DNA of 35,628 nt, taken from Candidatus Magasanikbacteria bacterium CG_4_10_14_0_2_um_filter_33_14. GTDB lineage: Bacteria; Patescibacteriota; Patescibacteriia; Magasanikbacterales; UBA922. Positions 1 through 8,007 of this stretch are shown in pieces. Under the pieces are notes generated by a model. The model was not told the DNA's origin. It ran no database searches and saw nothing but the letters and a program-made list of their open reading frames with translations. The stretch is taken from positions 428 to 36,055 of the forward strand of contig PFPL01000048.1 in the NCBI GenBank assembly GCA_002793035.1, given 5' to 3'. The position numbers and the translations under genes were made by a program. Positions within the stretch are counted from its first letter, which is position 1, and the number at the start of each line of letters is the position of its first letter.

Positions 1-3000
1 TCTCTTGGTAGTGATAATTATGCTATCTTATCTAACAAAGTAGATGATTATGGAACTATTGATACTTTTAACATTAGTTCAAGTGGTATAATCAATATCA
101 CACCTTTAGACAGCTACATTTATGATTCTTATGATGGAGATTCTGCTCAAATTACTAATGTGGGTACGGGTATTTATGCAATTGGTTATCAAGGTGCTGG
201 AGGTGTTTTAAATTTATCAACTAAAAATATTTCTTCAGCAGGTGTGATTAGTAGTTCATTTATAGCCAATGATACTCTGAATGGTGGAGGTGTTAAAGAT
301 CCTAAAATTATACAAGTTCGTGATGATATATATGTTTATTCGTATAGTTCTTCAAATTATAGTGGTTATGGGCCTACGACTTATTTTTCTTCTGCTAGAA
401 TAAGTAACAATGGTACTTTGCTTGAATCAAAAATTGATTCATTTAATTTAGCTGTGTATTCTTTAAATTATATTTCTGAACCTCAGTATGGTTTGTTAAA
501 AATTTCTGATGGTGTATTCGCCATAATTTATGGTTCTGGTGCGTACCAATCTCCTGGTATTTTGGCTACTTATTCTGTGGATACTAATGGTATCATAACT
601 TTGGTTGATAGTTATTCTTTAGGAACTTATAAAATGACGCCTAATTTAACCAAAGTAAATGGTAGTTCCAATATATTTGCATTATCATATCAAAGTAGTA
701 ATAATGTAAATGTTTCTACTATAACTATTGATGATAATGGTGACATTGGTATTACTTTTATAGATACTTATTCTTATTATTATAATGGTATACCAACAGG
801 ATATACTTCTCATTATCATGAGAAACTTCTGTATGTTCGTGATAATATTTATGTTTTATCTTTTGATAGATCTGAGACATTTTATTATTATCGTTACAGT
901 GGATTAAATTTAATAAGTATTGAAATAGAAAGTAATGGAAACATTGTTAATGCTAATAATGGCGCTAACGCTGTTGTTTCTTTAATTAGTGATTATAATC
1001 TTACGAATAGTAGCAACTATTATGTAAATCATGCTGTTTCTATAGAAAAAATATCTGGCAGTCAGATTGCTGTTGCTTATACCAATTTTACAGGCACTTC
1101 ATATTTGGTTACTTACACTGTAAATTCTAATGGTACATTTAGTTCACATGGTGGTATAACTTTGGCCACTGATAGTGGTAGAAATTTTTCTGATATAGAG
1201 TATTTGGCCGAAAAAACTTTTGTAATTTCTTACACTAAATCTAGCCAGTGTATATTGGATAGTTATGATTTTAGTTTAGATGGAGTAATTGATTCAAATA
1301 CAGTTGATACTTATACTTATGATAATTATGGTAGTGGTGGATCAAATGTTATTAAAATTAGTGGTGATATTTATGCTATTTTGCATGAGACAGAAGACAG
1401 CGCCCCTGCTTTAACGACACTTAATGTTTCTTCAACACCTTTGTATTCTACCGATAATCCAAGTATAGAATCTTCGGTGACAGAAGATTTTAGTGTAGAC
1501 TCTTGGGATGGTTTTACAGAAACAACAAACAAAGATGGTGGAGAAATATATTATCAGATTTCAGACAATGGTACGGATTGGTATTATTGGAATAATACTA
1601 GTTGGGTAGAAGCAACTACTTCTAGCCAATCAAATATTGCAACAGTTGTAAGTACAAATATATCAACTTTTACAACTAGTACCAATGGTATCTCTGTTAA
1701 AGCCTTGTTATCAAGTGATGGAAGTCAAAAAGTTGCTTTGGACAATATTGATATACCTTTTACGCGTACTATTACAGGATATGCTAGTAATTTACCAACA
1801 ATTTCTGCGACATCAAGTGGATTTTTGTATGTACCCTCTGTATATTCATGGAGAGGTTTTTCCCATACTGTATCTACAACAAGTCCTGGAGATGTATATT
1901 ATCAATTATCAAATGATGATGGGGTCACTTGGCAGTATTGGGATGGTAGTGCTTGGGTAGAAGCAATAGATGCTGATAATTATAATACAGTATCAGAAGT
2001 AGATACAAATATAGAAGAGTTTGATGCTACAAGTAAAAAAATATCTTTTAGAGCATTTTTAAAATCTGATACTATCCAGCAGGTTGAATTGGATGATGTC
2101 ACTGTTACTTTCAATATTGAGCCTGCTGATGAATATACAACAAATCTGTGGCATTTTGATGATACGGGTACTTCAGCTTTTGTGGATTCTATTGGGAATT
2201 ATCATATAAGTAAATATAGTAGTGCCACACAAGATGAAATTGGAAAATTTGATTCTGCTGGTAAAAGTGTTTACTATTTATCAAATGCTTCTAACCTTCC
2301 TACATTACCAAGTAATTTTACTGTAGAGATGTGGGTAAAAGTAGGTAGTACATATAGTAGAGGTTATAATTTTTTGAATGGTTTTTATGTTTCTAATCAA
2401 CCTGCCAATACGGGGGGCTATTCATTGACGAGTTATAATGGTTCTTTGGCCTTTACTTTAAATAAAAACGGCCCATCAGTAAGTGCAAGTAGTGTTTTGT
2501 CTCAAAATACTTGGACACATGTTGCTGTTACCTATGATGGCAGTTATATTCGTCTTTATGTAAATGGTGTTTATAAAGCTGCAACATATTTTGTAGGGAC
2601 TATATATAACAATTATGGTAGAATTTATATTGGTGAAGCATGTAGCACTTCTTATCCTTGTTATATAGATGAAATGAGAATCTCTAATATTGCTCGTTGG
2701 ACAAGTACAAGTGGATTTATTGTACCTACTACAGCTTATGCCGGTGAGGCTACTTATGAGACATCTAATCCATCAGTGACAGTAGTTTCAAGTACTAGTT
2801 ATACCGCTAGTAGTTTGGGAAGTATTGTAGAAACTGCCAGTAAAGATGGTGGAGAAATATATTATCAGCTTTCAGATGATGCTGGTAGTACTTGGAAATA
2901 TTGGAATGGCTCTTCTTGGGCAACTGCTGGGAGTACTGATTATAATACAGCTATTGATATAAGTAATAATTTGTCTGTATTTTCTACAAGTACAGGGCAG

Positions 3001-3453
3001 ATAGCTATAAAAGCCTTCTTATCTAGTGATGGCACTCAAAATGTTAGACTAGATGATATAAAATTTTTGTTTGAAACAGCTACTGGTGTTGAGGGTGGAA
3101 GTGGTGCAGGTTCTGGTGGTGGTTTTGCTACTTCGACTTACTTTGTTTCTTCCGCTTTTGATATGGGTGACAATTCTCCAGTACAATTTCTTGATTGGGA
3201 CCAAGATCTTAGCTCATGTAATGATTGTGCTATCAAGATACAAGTAAGTACTGCTCCTGATAGTAGTGGTAGTCCTGGTACTTGGACAGATTGGTATGGA
3301 TTGTACAGTGTTGACCAATATTTCACAGATTATTTCGGTAGTATTATCCCACGTTATTTGAATGGTCGTCGTTGGGTGCGTTATCGTGTAGAGCTTTTGG
3401 GTGATGGTACTAGTACTCCTATTTTGAATGAAATTAGATTGAATTATAAATAA
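1..3453 (+). CDS. Large secreted/surface protein, 5'-truncated by the window edge; beta-rich repeats, LamG/concanavalin-like domain and three copies of an Asp-Gly-Gly-(E/D)-(I/V)-Tyr-Tyr-Gln module
   Basis: Frame 1 is open from base 1 through the 160..3453 ORF. The LamG-like segment runs from NLWHFDDTGTSAFVDSIGNY to YIDEMRISNIARWT. Repeats: DGGEIYYQISDNGTDWYYWNNTSW, PGDVYYQLSNDDGVTWQYWDGSAW, DGGEIYYQLSDDAGSTWKYWNGSSW. Confidence 0.85.
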   Translation, partial: SLGSDNYAILSNKVDDYGTIDTFNISSSGIINITPLDSYIYDSYDGDSAQITNVGTGIYAIGYQGAGGVLNLSTKNISSAGVISSSFIANDTLNGGGVKDPKIIQVRDDIYVYSYSSSNYSGYGPTTYFSSARISNNGTLLESKIDSFNLAVYSLNYISEPQYGLLKISDGVFAIIYGSGAYQSPGILATYSVDTNGIITLVDSYSLGTYKMTPNLTKVNGSSNIFALSYQSSNNVNVSTITIDDNGDIGITFIDTYSYYYNGIPTGYTSHYHEKLLYVRDNIYVLSFDRSETFYYYRYSGLNLISIEIESNGNIVNANNGANAVVSLISDYNLTNSSNYYVNHAVSIEKISGSQIAVAYTNFTGTSYLVTYTVNSNGTFSSHGGITLATDSGRNFSDIEYLAEKTFVISYTKSSQCILDSYDFSLDGVIDSNTVDTYTYDNYGSGGSNVIKISGDIYAILHETEDSAPALTTLNVSSTPLYSTDNPSIESSVTEDFSVDSWDGFTETTNKDGGEIYYQISDNGTDWYYWNNTSWVEATTSSQSNIATVVSTNISTFTTSTNGISVKALLSSDGSQKVALDNIDIPFTRTITGYASNLPTISATSSGFLYVPSVYSWRGFSHTVSTTSPGDVYYQLSNDDGVTWQYWDGSAWVEAIDADNYNTVSEVDTNIEEFDATSKKISFRAFLKSDTIQQVELDDVTVTFNIEPADEYTTNLWHFDDTGTSAFVDSIGNYHISKYSSATQDEIGKFDSAGKSVYYLSNASNLPTLPSNFTVEMWVKVGSTYSRGYNFLNGFYVSNQPANTGGYSLTSYNGSLAFTLNKNGPSVSASSVLSQNTWTHVAVTYDGSYIRLYVNGVYKAATYFVGTIYNNYGRIYIGEACSTSYPCYIDEMRISNIARWTSTSGFIVPTTAYAGEATYETSNPSVTVVSSTSYTASSLGSIVETASKDGGEIYYQLSDDAGSTWKYWNGSSWATAGSTDYNTAIDISNNLSVFSTSTGQIAIKAFLSSDGTQNVRLDDIKFLFETATGVEGGSGAGSGGGFATSTYFVSSAFDMGDNSPVQFLDWDQDLSSCNDCAIKIQVSTAPDSSGSPGTWTDWYGLYSVDQYFTDYFGSIIPRYLNGRRWVRYRVELLGDGTSTPILNEIRLNYK

Positions 3454-3467
3454 ACATATTAGTTTAT

Positions 3468-3482
3468 TCCGCCCAAGGCGGA
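3468..3482. repeat. GC-rich mini-hairpin TCCGCC-CAA-GGCGGA
   Basis: 6-bp perfect inverted repeat with 3-nt loop in AT-rich intergenic DNA, 15 nt after the stop of the surface protein gene. Confidence 0.6.
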
Positions 3483-3520
3483 CAAGAAAGTTGAAAGTTT
3501 GTAAAGTTATAAAGTTTTTT

Positions 3521-4036
3521 ATGAATAAAAAGGGCTTCACAATTATGGAAACGCTGATCTATGTAGCGATAGTAGCTTTAGTTTCTACTGGTCTTGCCAA
3601 ATTTTCTACGTCTATTACAGCCACTAGAAATAAAAGCTATGTGGTTCAAGAAGTTCACGCTAATATGCGAGATGCAATCACTCTGATTAGCAAAAAAATC
3701 CAAGAAGCCAATGCTATAAATGTTGCTAACTCTACTTTTGATAGTGACCCTGGTGTGTTATCTCTCTCTATGGCTAGTAGTACAATAAATCCAACAATTA
3801 TTTCACTAAGTCAAGATGATGGTATTTTGCAGATTACAGAGGGCACTTCTGACCCAATTTATATTACAACAAATGAAGTGCAGGTGAAAAACTTACAATT
3901 TAGTGATATATCTGTTGCTGATGTTAGCAAAACGGTAGAGTTTGCTTTGACTATAGATTACAATAGTGGTACGGATAGTAGTAGAGATTTTACTTTTACA
4001 CAAAGTGAAAGTAGTTTGGCTAGTATTAGAAATTAG
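3521..4036 (+). CDS. Type IV prepilin-like protein with N-terminal methylation motif
   Basis: MNKKGFTIMETLIYVAIVALVSTGLAKFSTS is a class III signal/prepilin N-terminus (G|FTxxE followed by a hydrophobic helix). ATG at 3521 preferred over the upstream TTG at 3491. Confidence 0.85.
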   Translation: MNKKGFTIMETLIYVAIVALVSTGLAKFSTSITATRNKSYVVQEVHANMRDAITLISKKIQEANAINVANSTFDSDPGVLSLSMASSTINPTIISLSQDDGILQITEGTSDPIYITTNEVQVKNLQFSDISVADVSKTVEFALTIDYNSGTDSSRDFTFTQSESSLASIRN

Positions 4037-4058
4037 GTGAATTAAGAATTTAAAAAGT

Positions 4059-4451
4059 ATGTTTTTGAAAATAAAAAACAACAAGAGAGGAATAATGGCT
4101 ATCATGATGGTACTTATTATTGGTGCCACGGCTTTGATTTTGGCTCTTAGTTCTGTGAAACTTGTAGTCAATGATTCTCAAATGAGTTTTACAAACAAAA
4201 AAGGTGGTGAAGCTTTTAGTGTTGCCGAAGGTTGTTTGGAAGAAAGTCTTAGACAAATAAGAATTAATACTTCGTACACAGGTGAAACTTTGAATTTGAG
4301 TACGGGATCGTGTATAATAGACGTAGCAATCGATGGTGATGATAGAATTGTAACAATTACTGGTGTAGTAGATGAATATACACAAAGACTTCAGGCGAAT
4401 ATAACATTGAGTGGAAATGTAATTACATTAAATAGTCGTCGAGAAATATAA
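4059..4451 (+). CDS. PilX-like minor pilus assembly protein
   Basis: Short basic N-terminus, one TM helix (IMAIMMVLIIGATALILALSSVKL), then SFTNKKGGEAFSVAEGCLEESLRQI as in PilX N-terminal proteins; located in a prepilin cluster. Confidence 0.6.
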   Translation: MFLKIKNNKRGIMAIMMVLIIGATALILALSSVKLVVNDSQMSFTNKKGGEAFSVAEGCLEESLRQIRINTSYTGETLNLSTGSCIIDVAIDGDDRIVTITGVVDEYTQRLQANITLSGNVITLNSRREI

Positions 4452-4469
4452 TTTTATAATTTTTTTCAC

Positions 4470-6221
4470 ATGTCTAAAAAGGAGAATTTTGTAGGCTTAG
4501 ATATCGCTGATCATACTATAGAGATTTTGGAAATTACAGGTTCTGGTAAGAAACCTACTTTGAGTTTGAAAAATAGATTAGAAGTAGAATCAGGTATTAT
4601 AGAGTGGGGGAGAATAAAAGATCCAAAAAGATTGGCAGATTTGTTTGCAAAACTTTTTTCTATTTCAGCTCAAAAACAAATTAGTAAGGAAAATGTTTTG
4701 GTAAGTTTGCCAGATTCTTTGGTTTATGTTCATATTTTTCATTTGCCACCTCATAGCAAGAGAGAAAGAGAAAAATTATTATTGAAAGAATTGCAAAGTA
4801 TTGTTCCAGAAAAGTTGGATAATATATTGTATAGTTATCAAATTTTTTCAGAAGAAAAAGATGTGGTAAAAGGTATGCTTGTAGCTATGCCGAAGGATGC
4901 GGCTGTAGAATGGTTCGATTTTTTCAAAAAAAATAAAATAAATGTAGAATTTTTGGACATAGAGCCTGTTGCTTTACGTCGTGCTGTTTTTTATAATCAA
5001 AAAAATGAAAAAATATGTTTGGTAGATATTGGGGCACAGTCTACTTCTGTTAATATTTTGAACAAGGAAAGGTTTTATTTTTCTTACAATACTCATATTG
5101 CAGGTGACTATTTTACAAGAGAGATTTCCAATAAATTAAATTTAAATTTGGCAGAGGCAGAAAAAGAAAAAATTAAAAATGGTTTAAATGGTAGTGACAA
5201 AGAAATAAATACTATAGTACAGGGAGCTATAGACAGGTTGATAGTAGATATAAAAAATATAATAGAAGTAAATGACGATAAAGAACATAAATTAGTTAAG
5301 ATTGTTTTGGTGGGTGGTGCTAGTCAGACTGCTGGTTTGGTAGAATATTTACAATCTCATTTTGAAATTCCTGTCTCACTTTTTACTTTGGAAAAGTCTT
5401 TCAAAACAAATGACGTTGAGTATATAGAAGCTTTTGGTTTGGCACTTCGTTCTTTTGATAAAAAAGAATATAGTGATGAACCAGTCATTACAGAAAAACA
5501 AATAGGACAAAAGAATGGAGCCTATAAACTGCTGAAAAAAGATGAATCTGACTATATTAGAAATCTTGATGAACATTTCGATGTAGTGGGTGTTTCTCCA
5601 GAGGTAAATTTTGATAGATATAATCCGGACACAAAGAAAGTGAGTCGTACTATTTGGTTATTGGCATTTTTGTTTATATCTATTTTGTTATTGTTAGGTG
5701 CTTTCTTTTTTCGGGAGAATAATAGAAAATCACGTCAGATTGAAAGTTTGAAAAGTAGTCAAAATTTTACAGATGTGGTACAATATAGACTACAAGATTT
5801 GAGTATTCAGGTACCTGTGGCTGTTTCGGCTACAGAGTATAATAAAAACAGAGTAAGAGCTAAGATCTTTTCAGATATTATACTCAAGATTGATTTGCTA
5901 GATAATCAAAACAATGAAAATTCAATATCGCAAGCTTCAAAAGCAAGGGCTCTAAAACAAGTTTCTTCTTCTGAAGAATTATATCCGTTTCACGTAGAAA
6001 AGATTGATAACAAAGACGAATTGATTTATAAGTGGCTTATTTTTTCTAATCTAGATATTAAGAACATGACGATAGAAAAAATAAATACTTTGAATACAAA
6101 TAGAATTCCTTATTTATTTGAAAGTCTCAACATTGTATCAGTCGAGGTTACCAGTAATCCTAATGTATATATGATGAATGTGGACGTGAAGGTGTCTAGT
6201 AATCAAGATTTAAATATTTAA
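4470..6221 (+). CDS. pilM: Type IV pilus assembly protein: PilM-like actin-fold ATPase domain plus TM helix and PilN/GspL-like C-terminal region
   Basis: NFVGLDIADHTIEILEI N-terminus, VCLVDIGAQST-like and IVLVGGASQTAGLVEYL phosphate/adenosine-type motifs. TM helix TIWLLAFLFISILLLLGAFFF followed by about 170 aa. Confidence 0.75.
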   Translation: MSKKENFVGLDIADHTIEILEITGSGKKPTLSLKNRLEVESGIIEWGRIKDPKRLADLFAKLFSISAQKQISKENVLVSLPDSLVYVHIFHLPPHSKREREKLLLKELQSIVPEKLDNILYSYQIFSEEKDVVKGMLVAMPKDAAVEWFDFFKKNKINVEFLDIEPVALRRAVFYNQKNEKICLVDIGAQSTSVNILNKERFYFSYNTHIAGDYFTREISNKLNLNLAEAEKEKIKNGLNGSDKEINTIVQGAIDRLIVDIKNIIEVNDDKEHKLVKIVLVGGASQTAGLVEYLQSHFEIPVSLFTLEKSFKTNDVEYIEAFGLALRSFDKKEYSDEPVITEKQIGQKNGAYKLLKKDESDYIRNLDEHFDVVGVSPEVNFDRYNPDTKKVSRTIWLLAFLFISILLLLGAFFFRENNRKSRQIESLKSSQNFTDVVQYRLQDLSIQVPVAVSATEYNKNRVRAKIFSDIILKIDLLDNQNNENSISQASKARALKQVSSSEELYPFHVEKIDNKDELIYKWLIFSNLDIKNMTIEKINTLNTNRIPYLFESLNIVSVEVTSNPNVYMMNVDVKVSSNQDLNI

Positions 6222-6237
6222 TTTATAAAAAAAGCAT

Positions 6238-6723
6238 ATGGCAAAGAAAGGTTTTACTTTGATAGAGTTACTTATAGTGATTTCTATCATTGCAATTTTA
6301 GCATCAGTTGTTTTTGTGGCACTTGATCCACTAAAGCGTTTTCAAGATGCTAGGGACTCAAGTCGTTGGGCAGATATTTCTGCTGTAGTCTCAGCAATAA
6401 AAGTTTATCAGGTAGATAATTCTGGAAACTATCCTTCTGCTATCACTAGTATGACTAGCGGAACAGTGTATATGATAGGTACTGGGACTACTGGATGTGA
6501 TGATAATGCTTGTGATGTTACAATTGGTGGAGATACAAATTGTGTAGATTTGGCTGATCTTGTTACTGGGGGATATTTAGGTGAAGTCCCTGTTAGTCCA
6601 AACGGTGTTTCTACATGGTCTGATGATACTACAGGTTATGTTTTGACTAGGTATGCTACAGGTATCGTCAAGGTTCAAGCCTGTGAGTCTGAAAATAGTG
6701 AAAGTATTTCAATTTCTAAGTAG
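6238..6723 (+). CDS. Type II secretion/type IV pseudopilin (PulG-like major prepilin)
   Basis: MAKKGFTLIELLIVISIIAILASVVFVALDPLKRFQDARDSSRWADISAVVSAIKVYQVDNSGNYP is a canonical prepilin N-terminus. Confidence 0.9.
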   Translation: MAKKGFTLIELLIVISIIAILASVVFVALDPLKRFQDARDSSRWADISAVVSAIKVYQVDNSGNYPSAITSMTSGTVYMIGTGTTGCDDNACDVTIGGDTNCVDLADLVTGGYLGEVPVSPNGVSTWSDDTTGYVLTRYATGIVKVQACESENSESISISK

Positions 6724-6793
6724 TTTTTATACTGTGGTAAATATTTATTAAGACAAATATCGCCATATGCCTGTCTTCTTTAAAATTTTTATC

Positions 6794-6826
6794 CATAAAA
6801 AGCTAGTTTTATCTAGCTTTTTTATG
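6794..6826 (+). terminator. Rho-independent terminator-like hairpin
   Basis: CATAAAAAGCTAG / CTAGCTTTTTTATG stem followed by T-rich sequence after the prepilin gene. Confidence 0.7.
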
Positions 6827-6837
6827 TTTTGTTTTTT

Positions 6838-7998
6838 ATGAAAGATAACTTAAATAATAAAAAAATATTTGATACTTTTATTGTGATTTTTTTTATTGTA
6901 TCTACTATCCTTTTTTTGTTATTTTCTTGGTTATTATTGGAAAGAAATACAAATATTTTTTCTCAAAAGTATAATAATTATTTTGGACAAGTAAGTTTGA
7001 ATTATAGTGTACAAATTTCCAAAGAATTGAAAAAAGAGTTTGACGATGTTTTTGTTAGAATGGAACATTTTTTAGATCATTTGACAGTAAATGATGATTC
7101 TGTTTTTCAATGTCAATCACTTTATGAAGGTAATGATAACTTTTTAGGTTGGTATGTGTATAACTCAGAAGGTTCAATAGTTTGTGATAGCTCTAATTTA
7201 AACAATAATTTACAGCAATTAGAAATATATGATAATGATTTTCTGACTAAAAGTCAAAAAGATTTTTGGTTTTCACCTTCTTTTGATGAAAATAATAGAA
7301 CTTTATTAAAAATTTACAAAAGTTTATATGATGTAAATGGGTCAAAAATTGCTAGTTTAGTTTTGATAATGGATTTGGAAAATTTTTCTAAGAATTATTT
7401 TGTAGAAGATGGATTATGGTATGGAACTAGTTTTAATATTGTTTCTAATAAAGGTCAAATAGTTTGGTCAGGGGACAAAGATCTTATTAATCAGAATATT
7501 GAAGGAAAATATATTCGAAACATTTTTTCTAATTTTAGTGATGCTTTAAATGTCTTGCAAAAAGCACGTACTGGTAAAATTGGTTTTGAAATTTTTGATT
7601 ATTTAGCGCAAAAACAGATTGCTTCTTATTTCAAAGTACCTATAAGTGATGGATATTATTGGTCAATCATAGCTTATACACCTGCTAAATTTGTACAATC
7701 AGAAATTTTAGTAGATTATACTCAGAATGGTTATATTTTCTTTTATGTTGTCGCTTTTTTATTGGTTGTTTTTCTTTTGGTGTTATATTTTTTCTTTAGA
7801 AGAAATCTTCAATTACAAATAGAAAATAATCAAACAAAAAGGGAAATGATAGAAGAAGCAAAAAAATTTAAAATGTCTGAAATAAAATTAAATAAAACTG
7901 TAGAAGAACTTGAAAAAGTAAATTCTACTATGGTAGATAGAGAATTAAAAATGATAGAATTAAAAAATAGTTTAAAAAACAAAGGAAAGAAAAAATAG
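6838..7998 (+). CDS. Membrane protein with extracellular Cache-like sensor region, two TM helices and short C-terminal coiled coil; no output domain
   Basis: N-terminal TM (FIVIFFIVSTILFLLFSWLLL), about 260-aa extracellular region, second TM (GYIFFYVVAFLLVVFLLVLYFFF), Lys/Glu-rich coiled coil to the end. ATG at 6838 preferred over TTG at 6829. Confidence 0.6.
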   Translation: MKDNLNNKKIFDTFIVIFFIVSTILFLLFSWLLLERNTNIFSQKYNNYFGQVSLNYSVQISKELKKEFDDVFVRMEHFLDHLTVNDDSVFQCQSLYEGNDNFLGWYVYNSEGSIVCDSSNLNNNLQQLEIYDNDFLTKSQKDFWFSPSFDENNRTLLKIYKSLYDVNGSKIASLVLIMDLENFSKNYFVEDGLWYGTSFNIVSNKGQIVWSGDKDLINQNIEGKYIRNIFSNFSDALNVLQKARTGKIGFEIFDYLAQKQIASYFKVPISDGYYWSIIAYTPAKFVQSEILVDYTQNGYIFFYVVAFLLVVFLLVLYFFFRRNLQLQIENNQTKREMIEEAKKFKMSEIKLNKTVEELEKVNSTMVDRELKMIELKNSLKNKGKKK

Positions 7999-8007
7999 TT
8001 TTATATT

